Positions 49,744 to 59,502 of a stretch of 59,578 nt of DNA are shown piece by piece. Position numbers and translations under genes: made by a program. The stretch comes from Paenibacillus sp. MZ04-78.2 (GTDB taxonomy: Bacteria; Bacillota; Bacilli; Paenibacillales; NBRC-103111). Each line of letters begins with the position of its first letter. Within the stretch, counting starts at the first letter, position 1. The stretch spans positions 1 to 59,578 of the forward strand of contig NZ_JANAVJ010000032.1 of the NCBI RefSeq assembly GCF_024213375.1, written 5' to 3'. The notes under the pieces were generated by a model. The model was not told where the DNA came from. It was given only the letters and a program-made list of their open reading frames with translations, and searched no databases.

Positions 49744-50841
49744 TTAGAGCGCTTTTTCCAATAGCTTCGGCTTGGCAAATATCATTCGACCGGCGGACGT
49801 TTGAAGAACACTCGTCACCAGCACATCGAGCGTCATGCCGATAAAATCCCGGCCGCCTTCTACGACAATCATCGTGCCGTCATCCAAATAGGCGACGCCT
49901 TGTCCATGCTCCTTGCCGTCCTTGATGACTTGCACGAGGATTTCCTCTCCGGGCAGTACGACCGGCTTCACCGCATTCGCCAGATCGTTGATATTCAGAA
50001 CCGACACACCCTGCAGCTCGCATACTTTGTTGAGATTGAAATCGTTCGTAATCACTTTCCCATGCAAAGCTTTAGCCAGACGCACGAGCTTGCTGTCCAC
50101 CTCGGAAATTTCTTCGAAATCCCCTTCGTAGATCAGTACTTTAACATCAAGCTCCTTCTGGATTTTGTTCAAAATGTCCAGCCCCCGACGGCCGCGATTG
50201 CGCTTGAGCAAATCCGACGAATCGGCAATATGCTGCAGCTCTTCCAGCACAAATTCGGGAATGACGAGGGTTCCCTCGATAAATCCGGTTTTGCAAATAT
50301 CCGCAATACGCCCGTCAATAATGACGCTCGTATCGAGAATTTTATGCTCCTCGAATCCTTTGGCCTCCCCAGAAGCTCCCTTCCCGCGATCCGAACGGCG
50401 TGCGTCCAGCACGGTGAATAGCTCCTCCTGTTTCACTGCCCCAAGCCGATAGCCCGCATACGAAAATGCCGCGATCAGCAGCATATGCAGCAGGGGGCTG
50501 AATACGCCTGCCTGGCTGAACGGATGGAGCAGTACCGACGAAAAGAGCAAGCCGACAACCATCCCGATCGAGCCCGCAAGCAGATCGGTCACTGGTACGT
50601 TAGCGATGCGTTCCTCTCCCCGCTGCACCACTTTCAGTAGATACGTTAATGCCCAAGAACTGATCGAATAGAAGAGCAGCGCGCCGGCCCCCAGCATCCA
50701 GAGGGCTTGTCCTTGAATCTCTTCCCGCCCCAAAACCGATGCTATGAATTCAAAACATGGTTTCCCTATCGTATCACTCCACCGTACTCCTAGCGCACCG
50801 CCGATAACTGCAAATAGAAGCTGAAACCATTTTTTCATCAT
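49744..50841 (-). CDS. yacL: Membrane-anchored PIN-TRAM domain protein (YacL)
   Basis: A 365-residue protein with four N-terminal membrane segments (to about residue 130), then a PIN-type nuclease domain (KILDTSVIIDGRIADI, with later Asp residues in EVDSKLVRLA and TNDFNLN) and a C-terminal TRAM domain (PGEEILVQVIKDGKEHGQGV). The PIN acidic residues suggest an RNase, but the target is unknown. Tandem ATG codons follow GGAGGTG. It lies after pssA and before ispD. Confidence 0.9.
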   Translation of the reverse strand: MMKKWFQLLFAVIGGALGVRWSDTIGKPCFEFIASVLGREEIQGQALWMLGAGALLFYSISSWALTYLLKVVQRGEERIANVPVTDLLAGSIGMVVGLLFSSVLLHPFSQAGVFSPLLHMLLIAAFSYAGYRLGAVKQEELFTVLDARRSDRGKGASGEAKGFEEHKILDTSVIIDGRIADICKTGFIEGTLVIPEFVLEELQHIADSSDLLKRNRGRRGLDILNKIQKELDVKVLIYEGDFEEISEVDSKLVRLAKALHGKVITNDFNLNKVCELQGVSVLNINDLANAVKPVVLPGEEILVQVIKDGKEHGQGVAYLDDGTMIVVEGGRDFIGMTLDVLVTSVLQTSAGRMIFAKPKLLEKAL

Positions 50842-50933
50842 AGACTTTCACCTCCATAAAAATAACAAATTCTACCTTTCGTTACAATTATGATCCAAAT
50901 TACTCCAGCCTAATCGTATCAGTTGAAGAAAAT

Positions 50934-50973
50934 GAAAAAAAGCACTCATTTTCCTTGCGGAAAACAAATGCTT
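50934..50973 (-). terminator. Terminator after pssA
   Basis: On the minus strand AAAGCATTTGTTTTCC and GGAAAATGAGTGCTTT pair with small mismatches around a GCAA loop, followed by a T-run (complement of the A-run at 50934-50941). It lies 35 bases past the pssA stop. Confidence 0.82.
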
Positions 50974-51007
50974 TTCATTTTCATAGCCTTCTGTGGCTTA
51001 TTCGGTT

Positions 51008-51742
51008 TTAGATGCTCGTTGTTTTGGACTCCGGCTCTTCCATGGACGGACGTTTTCTTCGTTTCCAGAAGAACAGCCGATCAACGTTTTTTTTTAAGCC
51101 GTACAGCGCATAAAGAAGCAGCGGTACGAAGATGAGCTTGGATAACAGCCCCGGATACATGACAGCCAGTACAACGGCAACCACGACGACAACGGGTGTA
51201 ATCCAGATGGCAGCTTTCGGGATGCCGACCTTTTTGAAGTTTGGGTATTTGACGGTGCTGACCATCAAGTAGGACAGCAGAAGCGTCGACAAGACGAGTA
51301 CGACGGTGTTCAATTCTTTATGGAACAGCGCGAGCGTACACAATACGCCACCGGCCGCAGGAATCGGCAGACCGATAAAATATCCTGGCGTTCCAGCAAC
51401 AACATTAAAGCGGGCCAGACGAAGCGCACCGCAGATCGGGAAGATCGCTGTCACGATCCAAGCTGCCGCCGTATTCATCTCGGTGAAAGCCACCACATAC
51501 ATGATGAATGCCGGAGCTACACCGAACGAGATGACATCCGATAGCGAGTCCAGCTCTTTGCCGAATTCGCTCTGCGCATTGAGCGCACGGGCAACCCGTC
51601 CGTCCAATCCGTCCAGAAGCATGGCAACGATGACCATGATCGCCGCAAGCTCGGGTTTATTGTTAAACACGGAAATAATCGCAATAATACCTAAGAACAA
51701 GTTCCCAATCGTAAACAAATTCGGAAGGGATTTTGTTATCAT
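51008..51742 (-). CDS. pssA: CDP-diacylglycerol--serine O-phosphatidyltransferase
   Basis: PssA, 244 residues, an integral membrane enzyme that makes phosphatidylserine, the precursor of phosphatidylethanolamine. The CDP-alcohol phosphotransferase motif is complete: LDGLDGRVAR with the G and two D residues of FGKELDSLSD eight residues later. About seven membrane segments are predicted. Its place between disA and yacL differs from Bacillus subtilis. The ATG follows AGGTGG, and it ends at a clear terminator. Confidence 0.94.
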   Translation of the reverse strand: MITKSLPNLFTIGNLFLGIIAIISVFNNKPELAAIMVIVAMLLDGLDGRVARALNAQSEFGKELDSLSDVISFGVAPAFIMYVVAFTEMNTAAAWIVTAIFPICGALRLARFNVVAGTPGYFIGLPIPAAGGVLCTLALFHKELNTVVLVLSTLLLSYLMVSTVKYPNFKKVGIPKAAIWITPVVVVVAVVLAVMYPGLLSKLIFVPLLLYALYGLKKNVDRLFFWKRRKRPSMEEPESKTTSI

Positions 51743-51816
51743 ATTTTAGTCCACCTCTGGTTTTACTTTACCCTAATATCGTAATAATATTTGGCTATCC
51801 TCTGATTGTATGCAAG

Positions 51817-52896
51817 TTAAATATGTCTGTCAATGAGTACCTGATCTTGGATTCGCTTTAATCCTTCTTTAATCGTACGCGCACGCACTTCCCCGATGCC
51901 GTCCACTTCGTCTAATTCTTCAATCGTCGCCATCATCAGATGCGGAAGCTGACAGAATCGTTCCACCAGATTATGTATAATGACAGAGGGAAGACGCGGT
52001 ATTTTATTCAATACCCGGTAGCCTCTTGGCGAGATCGTCTCCTCCGCGCTGCCAGGCGTATGTGGATAGCCGAGCGTCCGTGCAATGTGCGAATGATCGA
52101 GCATCTCGTCGGTGGAATGCTTCTTAAGAGTCGCTTGGACTTCTTTCACCTTCTCGTCAGTCAACTCTTTGACATAATCCTTAATCAAGAGATAAGCCTC
52201 ATGCTCGGTGTTGCCAACCAATTCCTCCAACTGCATGCTGATCAACCGGCCTTCGTTACCGAGCTCGTTAATGTAACGCTTGATCTCTGCTTTAATACGT
52301 AAAACCATCTCAATACGTTGCATCACACCAGTCACATCGTGCAAAGTGACCAGCTCCTCAAATTCGGAAGCGCCCAGATTGGTCAAATCCTGATCCAATA
52401 CCGACTTGTATTTCTCCAGCGTTTGAATCGCCTGATTCGCTTTCGTCAGAATGACGCCGATATCTTTCAGCGAATAGCGCAAGCTGCCTTGATACAAAGT
52501 AATGACGTTGCGCCGCTGTGAAATGGACACCACAAGCTTGGAGGTCTGCTTCGCGACGCGCTCCGCCGTCCGGTGCCGGATGCCCGTTTCGGAGGACGTA
52601 ATCGAAGAGTCTGGAATGAGCTGCGTATTCGCATACAGAATACGCTTCAAATCCTCGCTGAGGATGATCGCGCCGTCCATTTTGGCCAGCTCATATAAGT
52701 AGTTCGGGGAAAAATCGCAGTTGATCGAAAAGCCGCCGTCTACAATCTCCATCACTTCCGGGCTGTAGCCGACGACGATTAAACCGCCCGTCTTGGCGCG
52801 CAACACATTCTCCAGCCCTTCCCGGAACGGCGTGCCCGGCGCAACGAGCTGCAGCAGTTGGCTCATGACGTCGCGTTTTGCTTCTTCCTTGCTCAA
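51817..52896 (-). CDS. disA: Diadenylate cyclase DisA (DNA-integrity scanning)
   Basis: DisA, 359 residues, which makes c-di-AMP and signals DNA integrity before sporulation. The DAC domain has DGA (74-76) and RHR (107-109), the ATP-binding motifs. A helical spine and a C-terminal helix-hairpin-helix domain ([20 protein letters not shown]) that binds branched DNA follow. The start is TTG at 52896, after AGGAGGG; 40 upstream codons of the open frame read through the palindromic element and are excluded. DisA is known to partner with RadA, its upstream neighbour. Confidence 0.95.
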   Translation of the reverse strand: MSKEEAKRDVMSQLLQLVAPGTPFREGLENVLRAKTGGLIVVGYSPEVMEIVDGGFSINCDFSPNYLYELAKMDGAIILSEDLKRILYANTQLIPDSSITSSETGIRHRTAERVAKQTSKLVVSISQRRNVITLYQGSLRYSLKDIGVILTKANQAIQTLEKYKSVLDQDLTNLGASEFEELVTLHDVTGVMQRIEMVLRIKAEIKRYINELGNEGRLISMQLEELVGNTEHEAYLLIKDYVKELTDEKVKEVQATLKKHSTDEMLDHSHIARTLGYPHTPGSAEETISPRGYRVLNKIPRLPSVIIHNLVERFCQLPHLMMATIEELDEVDGIGEVRARTIKEGLKRIQDQVLIDRHI

Positions 52897-52915
52897 TGGT
52901 GTCCCTCCTGACGAA

Positions 52916-53081
52916 TTTTGGTTATCAAGTTTGGACGTTCCGAGACAGCTGCAACTGCCTGCGGCCGCTCTTGAATTCGGAAAATTTAATATAACTATAG
53001 CGGTATTTTTCCGCATTCAAAGGCGGCACGTAAACTCTCTGGCAGTTGCACTGTTCTCCACTGAAAACTTGATAACCAAAA
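52916..53081. mobile_element. 166-bp palindromic MITE-like element between radA and disA
   Basis: Perfect 17-base terminal inverted repeats, TTTTGGTTATCAAGTTT at 52916-52932 and its complement at 53065-53081, enclose arms that also match (TGCAACTGCC with GGCAGTTGCA, and TTGAAT-n-CGGAAAA with TTTTTCCGCATTCAAA) down to a CTATAG centre. The whole unit can fold into one long hairpin. A GAA flanks both ends (52913-52915 and 53082-53084 read as GAA), a possible 3-base target duplication. It begins three bases past the radA stop and ends ten bases before the disA ribosome-binding site. No ORF inside. Confidence 0.72.
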
Positions 53082-53084
53082 GAA

Positions 53085-54452
53085 TTATACTAAAGCAGCC
53101 GATAGCGCTTCGGCTACGGTGTTGACGCCGATAATTTGAATGCCTGCCGGGGGCGTCCAGCCTTTCAGGCTTTTTTGCGGGAGAATGACGCGGCGGAAGC
53201 CGAGCTTCTCCGCTTCCCGTACCCGCTGGTCGACGCGCGACACGCCGCGCACCTCGCCCGTTAGTCCGACCTCGCCGAAGACGACGTCGAACGGCTGCGT
53301 GGGCTGATCGCGGAAGCTCGAGGCGATGCTGACCGCTACCGCAAGGTCGACGGCCGGCTCATCCAGCTTCACGCCGCCCGCGACGTTTAGGTAAGCGTCC
53401 TGAGTTTGCAAAAACATGCCCATCCGCTTTTCCAGCACCGCAATAATGAGCGACAGCCGGTTATGGTCGAAGCCGGTCGCCATCCGCCGGGGGGATGGAA
53501 AGTTGGTGGACGAGACGAGCGCTTGAAGCTCAACGAGCACTGGACGCGTCCCCTCCATACTGGCGACGACGGTCGAGCCGGCAACGCCCAGAGGCCGTTC
53601 GGACAAAAACAGCTCCGACGGGTTGTTGACCTCGACCAAGCCGCTTTCCTGCATCTCGAAGATCCCAATTTCGTTGGTCGAACCGAACCGGTTTTTAACG
53701 GCGCGAAGCACCCGGTATGAATGATGCCTCTCCCCTTCGAAATACAGCACGCAATCGACCATATGTTCGAGTAATCGCGGTCCCGCAATAGCGCCCTCTT
53801 TAGTAACATGACCAACGAGGACCGTTGCGATTCCTTTCATTTTTGCAATCCGCATAAAATGCCCAGTGCATTCCCGAACTTGAGAGACCGAGCCGGGAGC
53901 GGAGGCTACCGCGCCATGGTATACCGTTTGGATCGAATCGATAACGATGAAATCCGGTTCGATCTCGTCGATCGCAGCTTCAATATGCTCAACATTCGTT
54001 TCGCAAAGCACGAACAACAGCGGCGAAACGGCTTGCAGCCGGTCAGCCCTCAGCTTCGTCTGGCGCACGGATTCCTCTCCGGAAATATACAGCACCTTCA
54101 AGTCCAGCTGCGTCAGCAAATGCGACGTTTGCAGAAGCAGCGTCGACTTCCCGATCCCCGGGTCGCCGCCCACCAGAATCAAGGAGCCGGGCACAATGCC
54201 GCCGCCAAGCACGCGGTTCAACTCCCGGTTGTCCGTAACGATCCGCTCTTCCTGACTGCTTTCTATGTTTATGATAGAAACCGCTTTTTCTTTCTTGTTC
54301 AAAAAATTAGTATGCAGCCCTTTGCTCTTAACAACGGTTTCCACTTCTTCCACAAATGTATTCCAAGCTTCACAGCCTGGACATTTGCCGAGCCATTTCG
54401 GCGATTCGTAGCCGCATGACTGGCAGAAGAACTTTGTTTTTGTTTTCGCCAT
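53085..54452 (-). CDS. radA: DNA repair protein RadA (Sms)
   Basis: RadA, 455 residues, a RecA-like helicase that branch-migrates D-loops in recombination. The N-terminal zinc finger has Cys10, 13, 24 and 27. The Walker A is [10 protein letters not shown], followed by the KNRFGS motif typical of RadA and a C-terminal Lon-protease-like domain. The ATG has a weak AGGGTTAG site. It precedes disA, whose product it binds in Bacillus subtilis, with a palindromic element between them. Confidence 0.96.
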   Translation of the reverse strand: MAKTKTKFFCQSCGYESPKWLGKCPGCEAWNTFVEEVETVVKSKGLHTNFLNKKEKAVSIINIESSQEERIVTDNRELNRVLGGGIVPGSLILVGGDPGIGKSTLLLQTSHLLTQLDLKVLYISGEESVRQTKLRADRLQAVSPLLFVLCETNVEHIEAAIDEIEPDFIVIDSIQTVYHGAVASAPGSVSQVRECTGHFMRIAKMKGIATVLVGHVTKEGAIAGPRLLEHMVDCVLYFEGERHHSYRVLRAVKNRFGSTNEIGIFEMQESGLVEVNNPSELFLSERPLGVAGSTVVASMEGTRPVLVELQALVSSTNFPSPRRMATGFDHNRLSLIIAVLEKRMGMFLQTQDAYLNVAGGVKLDEPAVDLAVAVSIASSFRDQPTQPFDVVFGEVGLTGEVRGVSRVDQRVREAEKLGFRRVILPQKSLKGWTPPAGIQIIGVNTVAEALSAALV

Positions 54453-54483
54453 TATCTAACCCTGCTTTCTTATCCCAACTCAA

Positions 54484-54512
54484 AGTTTACCATTTTGACC
54501 CTGTCTTGAAAA
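54484..54512 (-). promoter_or_regulatory. Possible radA promoter
   Basis: On the minus strand TTTTCA (54507-54512), 17 bases, TGG-TAAACT (54484-54489). Both boxes match at four of six positions and there is a TG extension. It follows the clpC terminator and is 30 bases from the radA start. Confidence 0.5.
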
Positions 54513-54550
54513 CCCTTGCCGCCACTGAAAAGAAAAAAAGCTTTATATAG

Positions 54551-54595
54551 TAAAAAAAAGCATCCCTTCGGCCCAGCTTGCGGCCGTGGGATGCT
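54551..54595 (-). terminator. Terminator after clpC
   Basis: On the minus strand AGCATCCC (54588-54595) pairs with GGGATGCT (54559-54566), with inner GGCC/GGCC pairing, followed by eight T. A second small hairpin, GGAG-n7-CTCC (54602-54616), precedes it. It ends the ctsR operon. Confidence 0.9.
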
Positions 54596-54629
54596 ATGGA
54601 AGGAGCCTGCGCCTCCTAAAGTTTTTGAC

Positions 54630-57074
54630 TTAAGCCTGCGTACCGACGCCTTGGTTACGGTGAACGGTCAATTCGCCGTCCTTCTCGTCGATCGTAAGCG
54701 AGTCGCCTTTGGTAATGTTGCCGCGCAGCAATTCCTCGGACAATCGGTCTTCGATGTGCTTCTGAATCGCTCTGCGCAGCGGTCTTGCGCCAAAGGCCGG
54801 ATCATAGCCTTCTTTGGCCAGGAACGCTTTGGCCGAGTCGGTCAGGAAGAATTCGACTTCCTGCTCTTTCAATCGTTTGCGGAGCTCCTCGGCCATCAAA
54901 GTCACGATTTCGGCGATATGATGTTCTTCCAAGGAGTGGAATACGATAATCTCGTCGATCCGGTTCAAGAACTCCGGACGGAAGCTTTTCTTCAGCTCGC
55001 CCATCACTTTTTCTTTCATATTGTTATAATCTCTGCCTGCATCATGCGCGGCGGTGAAGCCAAGCGTCGAGTTTTTCTTGATCATATCGGCCCCGACGTT
55101 CGATGTCATGATAATTAGCGTATTGCGGAAGTCGACCGTACGGCCCTTCGAATCCGTCAGACGACCGTCTTCAAGCACCTGCAGCAAAATGTTGAACACT
55201 TCGGGGTGCGCTTTTTCGATTTCGTCCAGCAGGACAACGGAGTACGGCTTGCGGCGCACTTTCTCGGTCAACTGACCGCCTTCTTCATACCCGACGTATC
55301 CCGGAGGCGCTCCGACCAGACGAGACGTAGAGTGCTTCTCCATGTACTCGGACATGTCGATCCGAATGACGGCATTTTCGTCACCGAAGAGAGACTCAGC
55401 GAGCGCACGGGCCAGCTCGGTTTTCCCGACCCCGGTTGGACCAAGGAAGATGAACGAGCCCATCGGGCGTTTCGGGTCTTTCAGACCTGCTCTAGCCCGG
55501 CGAATCGCGCGGCTGACCGCCTTGACCGCTTCGTCTTGGCCGATCACCCGATCATGCAGGATGGATTCCATTTTCAGCAGGCGCTGAGTTTCTTCCTCAG
55601 CCAGCTTCACGACAGGAATACCGGTCCAGCTTGCTACGACCTGGGCAATATCGTCCGGCGTCACTTCGGAGTCGGTGCGTCCTTGCTTCTCTTTCCATTC
55701 GTTCTTCGTCGAATCGAGCTCTTCGCGCAGCTTCTGCTCCGTATCGCGCAGCGATGCCGCTTTCTCGAATTCTTGGCTTTGCACGGCTGCATCTTTTTCC
55801 TTGCGGATGTCTTCAAGACGGCTTTCCAGCTTTTTCAGATCCGGCGGTACCGTATACGAACGGAGCCTTACTTTGGAGCCGGCTTCGTCAATCAGGTCGA
55901 TCGCTTTATCCGGAAGGAAGCGGTCCGTAATATAACGATCAGACAGCTTCACGGCTTGCTCAATGGCCTCATCCGTAATTTTCACGCGGTGATGGGCCTC
56001 GTAACGGTCGCGCAGCCCGTGCAAAATCTGAATCGCTTCTTCCGGCGACGGTTGATCGACCGTAATCGGCTGGAAGCGTCTTTCCAGCGCCGCGTCCTTT
56101 TCGATATATTTGCGGTACTCGTCAAGCGTCGTAGCCCCTATGCACTGGAGCTCTCCGCGTGCCAGAGCCGGTTTCAAAATATTTGAAGCGTCAATCGCGC
56201 CTTCCGCCCCGCCGGCACCGATCAGCGTATGCAGTTCGTCAATGAACAAGATGATATTTCCGGCTTGCCGGATTTCATCCATAATTTTTTTCAGGCGGTC
56301 TTCGAATTCGCCGCGGTATTTCGTACCGGCGACGACCGACCCCATATCCAAGGTCATGACACGCTTATCGCGCAGCGTTTCCGGAATTTCGTTTGCAATA
56401 ATTTTTTGTGCCAGTCCTTCGGCAATCGCCGTTTTACCTACGCCGGGCTCGCCAATGAGAACCGGATTGTTTTTCGTACGGCGGCTGAGCACTTGAATCA
56501 CACGCTCGATTTCTTTGCTGCGGCCGATGACCGGGTCTAGGTTGCCTTCCTTGGCATAAGCCGTCAGGTCGCGAGCCAGACCGTCCAGCGTCGGTGTATT
56601 CACATTCGTCGGGTTACCATGGTTAGGCGAGACCACCTCGCTGCTGCCGAGCAGTTGAAGCACTTGCTGACGGGCCTTGTTCAGGCTCACGCCCAAATTG
56701 TTCAATACGCGTGCAGCAACGCCTTCGCCTTCACGAATCAAGCCGAGCAGAATGTGCTCCGTCCCGACGTACGTATGTCCCAGCTTGCGGGCTTCGTCCA
56801 TCGATAGCTCGATTACTTTTTTCGCCCGCGGCGTGTATGCGATATTCGATGGCTGCTCTTGTCCCCGTCCGATCAGCGATTCGACTTCGTCTTGAATTTT
56901 CTCGAGGCCAAGTCCGAGCGCAATGAGCGCCTTTGCGGCAATGCCTTCGCCTTCACGAATCAGACCGAGCAGAATGTGCTCTGTTCCGATATTGTTATGT
57001 CCCAAACGAACTGCTTCCTCCTGCGCCAAGGACAATACCTTTTGCGCGCGTTCCGTAAATCTGCCAAACATCAT
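54630..57074 (-). CDS. clpC: ATP-dependent Clp protease ATP-binding subunit ClpC
   Basis: ClpC, 814 residues, a Hsp100 unfoldase that feeds ClpP, with McsB as the arginine-tagging partner. Two Clp-N repeats (1-145), two AAA+ modules with Walker [10 protein letters not shown] and GPTGVGKTE, a UVR-type M-domain (about 415-455), and a C-terminal D2-small domain are in order. The ATG at 57074 follows GGAGGTG; five upstream codons are excluded. It is the last gene of ctsR-mcsA-mcsB-clpC. Confidence 0.98.
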   Translation of the reverse strand: MMFGRFTERAQKVLSLAQEEAVRLGHNNIGTEHILLGLIREGEGIAAKALIALGLGLEKIQDEVESLIGRGQEQPSNIAYTPRAKKVIELSMDEARKLGHTYVGTEHILLGLIREGEGVAARVLNNLGVSLNKARQQVLQLLGSSEVVSPNHGNPTNVNTPTLDGLARDLTAYAKEGNLDPVIGRSKEIERVIQVLSRRTKNNPVLIGEPGVGKTAIAEGLAQKIIANEIPETLRDKRVMTLDMGSVVAGTKYRGEFEDRLKKIMDEIRQAGNIILFIDELHTLIGAGGAEGAIDASNILKPALARGELQCIGATTLDEYRKYIEKDAALERRFQPITVDQPSPEEAIQILHGLRDRYEAHHRVKITDEAIEQAVKLSDRYITDRFLPDKAIDLIDEAGSKVRLRSYTVPPDLKKLESRLEDIRKEKDAAVQSQEFEKAASLRDTEQKLREELDSTKNEWKEKQGRTDSEVTPDDIAQVVASWTGIPVVKLAEEETQRLLKMESILHDRVIGQDEAVKAVSRAIRRARAGLKDPKRPMGSFIFLGPTGVGKTELARALAESLFGDENAVIRIDMSEYMEKHSTSRLVGAPPGYVGYEEGGQLTEKVRRKPYSVVLLDEIEKAHPEVFNILLQVLEDGRLTDSKGRTVDFRNTLIIMTSNVGADMIKKNSTLGFTAAHDAGRDYNNMKEKVMGELKKSFRPEFLNRIDEIIVFHSLEEHHIAEIVTLMAEELRKRLKEQEVEFFLTDSAKAFLAKEGYDPAFGARPLRRAIQKHIEDRLSEELLRGNITKGDSLTIDEKDGELTVHRNQGVGTQA

Positions 57075-57136
57075 GTGTAACACCTCCAAAGATTGGTATA
57101 GCGTATGCTTATTATGCAGTTTCGTATGTTGACGAC

Positions 57137-58204
57137 CTAGCCCGTTTCCGCAATTTTTTCCCGGATGAGCTGTGCACGTCTAATGTCTCTTTCTTCAGGT
57201 GTCAGCTTTTCTCCTGCCGTCTGCTGCAAAAATCCGGGCTGGGTCATCACCAAAAGCTCGTTGAGCACGTGCGGAGAGACGTTTTTGATAAACCCGAGAT
57301 CAATCCCGAGCCGCACGTCCGATAATCGCTGCGCCGCTTCTTTGGAATCCATAATTGCCGCATACGACAAGACGCCGTAAGAACGGCTGACACGGTCCAA
57401 AATTTTGGCTCTCGTCTCGTAGATCAGCTTTTGTCTGGCCGCACGTTCGTGCTCGATAATCTGCCTTACGACGCTGTACAAGTTATCGATAATTTCCTCT
57501 TCGGATTGTCCCAGCGTAATCTGGTTCGAAATCTGGAACAGATTTCCGAGCGCTTCGCTGCCTTCGCCATACAACCCCCGCACGGCCAGCCCTACCTGAG
57601 TAATAGCCGATAATATACGGTTGATCTGCTGCGTCAAAACTAGCGCGGGAAGATGGATCATCACCGAAGAACGAATCCCCGTACCTACGTTCGTAGGACA
57701 GCTTGTCATGTATCCGCGCTTTTCATCAAAAGCATAATTCAAATGCGTTTCGAAAATATCATCGATCTGGCTGGCCAGATCCCAGGCTTCTTTAATTTGA
57801 AAACCAGGACACAAGCACTGAATCCGAAGATGATCTTCTTCATTCACCATGATGCTAACGGACTCATTGTCATTGAGAATGACGGCTCCGTTGCGCGATT
57901 CGTTTGCCAGTGCCGGACTAATCAAATGCTTTTCGACCAGTACCCGCCTCTCCAGTTCATTCACTTCGGAAAGCGGCAGCATCGAAAACCGGCTGATCGT
58001 CCCCAACTCTTCGCTATGAACGACTTGGGCTACCTGCTCCAGCACTTCCTTTGATTGCTGGTTCGTTGCCAACATAGGGAAGGGGTACGCCTGCATATTT
58101 CGCGCGATTCGTATGCGGCTGCTGATGACGATATCCGAATCCGGCCCTTCACCCTTCATCCAATCGCTAAGCGCATTCTCTGTAAAACGGCTTGCTTTCG
58201 TCAT
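57137..58204 (-). CDS. mcsB: Protein-arginine kinase McsB
   Basis: McsB, 355 residues, a phosphagen-kinase-fold enzyme that phosphorylates Arg residues on proteins for degradation by ClpCP, including CtsR. The SSRIRIARN motif near the N terminus and the [18 protein letters not shown] segment with the catalytic Cys are present. The ATG at 58204 follows AAGGAGGA. Activation by McsA, encoded just upstream, is known for the family. Confidence 0.97.
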   Translation of the reverse strand: MTKASRFTENALSDWMKGEGPDSDIVISSRIRIARNMQAYPFPMLATNQQSKEVLEQVAQVVHSEELGTISRFSMLPLSEVNELERRVLVEKHLISPALANESRNGAVILNDNESVSIMVNEEDHLRIQCLCPGFQIKEAWDLASQIDDIFETHLNYAFDEKRGYMTSCPTNVGTGIRSSVMIHLPALVLTQQINRILSAITQVGLAVRGLYGEGSEALGNLFQISNQITLGQSEEEIIDNLYSVVRQIIEHERAARQKLIYETRAKILDRVSRSYGVLSYAAIMDSKEAAQRLSDVRLGIDLGFIKNVSPHVLNELLVMTQPGFLQQTAGEKLTPEERDIRRAQLIREKIAETG

Positions 58205-58229
58205 AAGCACTCCTCCTTACCTTACCCGT

Positions 58230-58748
58230 CTAGCCTTCGGCAACCTTTTTCTCAAGCTCGCGGATTTGATCCCGCAGACGGGCTGCTTCTTCGAATTCCT
58301 CGTTATCAATACGGATCAGTAATTCCTTTTTCAACTGATCAATTTCACGCTTATGTTTAATTAACCCGCCGGACCGCTTCGGTACCTTGCCGGTATGAAT
58401 AATACTGCCATGGACGCGTTTGAACAGCGGGTCCAGCTTCTCCCTAAAATGCTTATAGCACTCGCTGCAGCCGAAACGGCCGACTTTGCTGAACTGCGTA
58501 TACGTTAGTCCGCAATGCTCGCAGCGGCTGGGCTGTACTTTGTTGGCGAGCGTACTGTGCGCTGGCGGTTCAAAATCAAGCAGCCCGCTGAGCAAATTAT
58601 GAATGGAGAACCCATTGGCCGTCCCCGGGATGAGCTCCCCTTTTTCTCTGGCGCACGATTCGCAAATGTGAAATTCCGTCTTTTCGCCATTCAAAATTTT
58701 CGTAAAATGAAGCGTCGCTTGCTTCTTGCCACATTCCTGACAAATCAT
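58230..58748 (-). CDS. mcsA: McsA, activator of McsB
   Basis: McsA, 172 residues. Four Cys-x-x-Cys pairs (CQEC, CESC, CEHC, CSEC) form zinc sites across residues 3-90, and a C-terminal UVR domain (KHKREIDQLKKELLIRIDNE) matches that of ClpC and UvrB. It is a zinc-binding co-activator of McsB that senses stress. The ATG follows AAAGGAGGG. It lies between ctsR and mcsB. Confidence 0.95.
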   Translation of the reverse strand: MICQECGKKQATLHFTKILNGEKTEFHICESCAREKGELIPGTANGFSIHNLLSGLLDFEPPAHSTLANKVQPSRCEHCGLTYTQFSKVGRFGCSECYKHFREKLDPLFKRVHGSIIHTGKVPKRSGGLIKHKREIDQLKKELLIRIDNEEFEEAARLRDQIRELEKKVAEG

Positions 58749-58796
58749 CTGGGTCCCTCCTTTAATCTTGCCCTGGGACGGTAGGATACGAATATC

Positions 58797-59258
58797 TCAT
58801 TTGCTTAGCAAAGAAATCAACATCGCCTTCAATATTCTTGCCCTGATCTCATCCCTTAGAGGCAGCTTCAAGATCAGAACCTCCCGGGTAATGGCCGCTT
58901 TCATCAATGCCGCTTCCCGCGAAGTGATAAAGCCCCCTTCTTTCAGCTGATACAGCAGTCCTTCGGATGCAAGCTGATCCATGTGCGTACCGATGGTTTG
59001 GAAAATATGGTCCATCACCGCGCCATGCGATTGCAGCTCGATTCTTTGAATGCGAATGTAACCGCCGCCGCCCCGCTTGCTTTCGACAATGTACCCTTTC
59101 TCCAATGTAAAACGGGTACTAATGACGTAATTGATCTGCGAGGGAACGCAGCTGAATTGATCGGCCAGTTCATTGCGTTGGATCTCGATCACACCGTCGG
59201 GGCTCTGCTGCAAAGTTTGCTTCAGATATTGCTCAATAATTTCTGAAACATTGCGCAT
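58797..59258 (-). CDS. ctsR: Class III stress gene repressor CtsR
   Basis: CtsR, 153 residues, a dimeric winged-helix repressor. The N-terminal domain has the helix-turn-helix and the glycine-rich wing RGGGGYIRIQRI, whose Arg is the target of McsB and the heat sensor. It heads the operon ctsR-mcsA-mcsB-clpC, with a perfect CtsR operator over its promoter, showing autoregulation. GGGAGGT lies upstream of the ATG. Confidence 0.97.
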   Translation of the reverse strand: MRNVSEIIEQYLKQTLQQSPDGVIEIQRNELADQFSCVPSQINYVISTRFTLEKGYIVESKRGGGGYIRIQRIELQSHGAVMDHIFQTIGTHMDQLASEGLLYQLKEGGFITSREAALMKAAITREVLILKLPLRDEIRARILKAMLISLLSK

Positions 59259-59344
59259 CTATCCAACCTCCCGCGACAGAAGTAAAACCATATTTAAAGT
59301 GAAGAAAGCCAAGATGATCTGATTTAAGTCTAGCTACAAAATCA

Positions 59345-59366
59345 TTGACTTTGACTTTCTTTGACT
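59345..59366 (-). promoter_or_regulatory. CtsR operator with a third half-repeat
   Basis: On the minus strand AGTCAAA-GAA-AGTCAAA (59350-59366) is a perfect match to the CtsR box (heptad, NAN, heptad), followed by an extra AGTCAA (59345-59350). It covers the transcription start just downstream of the -10, so bound CtsR blocks initiation. Confidence 0.95.
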
Positions 59367-59374
59367 TTAACAAC

Positions 59375-59402
59375 ATTATAGCAGATTTGCGTAAGATTGC
59401 AA
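59375..59402 (-). promoter_or_regulatory. SigA promoter of ctsR-mcsA-mcsB-clpC
   Basis: On the minus strand TTGCAA (59397-59402), 16 bases, and a perfect TATAAT (59375-59380) with the extended TGC just before it. The CtsR box follows. Confidence 0.85.
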
Positions 59403-59462
59403 CTCCCCATCCTATTTCTTAGTTTGGGGTCGTCCGGCTACTTTTATTCTTGCCGGCATATG

Positions 59463-59500
59463 AAAAAGAGCCTCTCCGGATAAAATCCGAAGAAGCTCTT
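59463..59500 (-). terminator. Terminator of the right-hand rRNA operon
   Basis: On the minus strand AAGAGC-n-TCGGAT and ATCCGGA-n-GCTCTT pair around a TTT loop (59466-59500), followed by TTTTTC. It lies three bases after the 5S 3' end. Confidence 0.92.
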
Positions 59501-59502
59501 GT

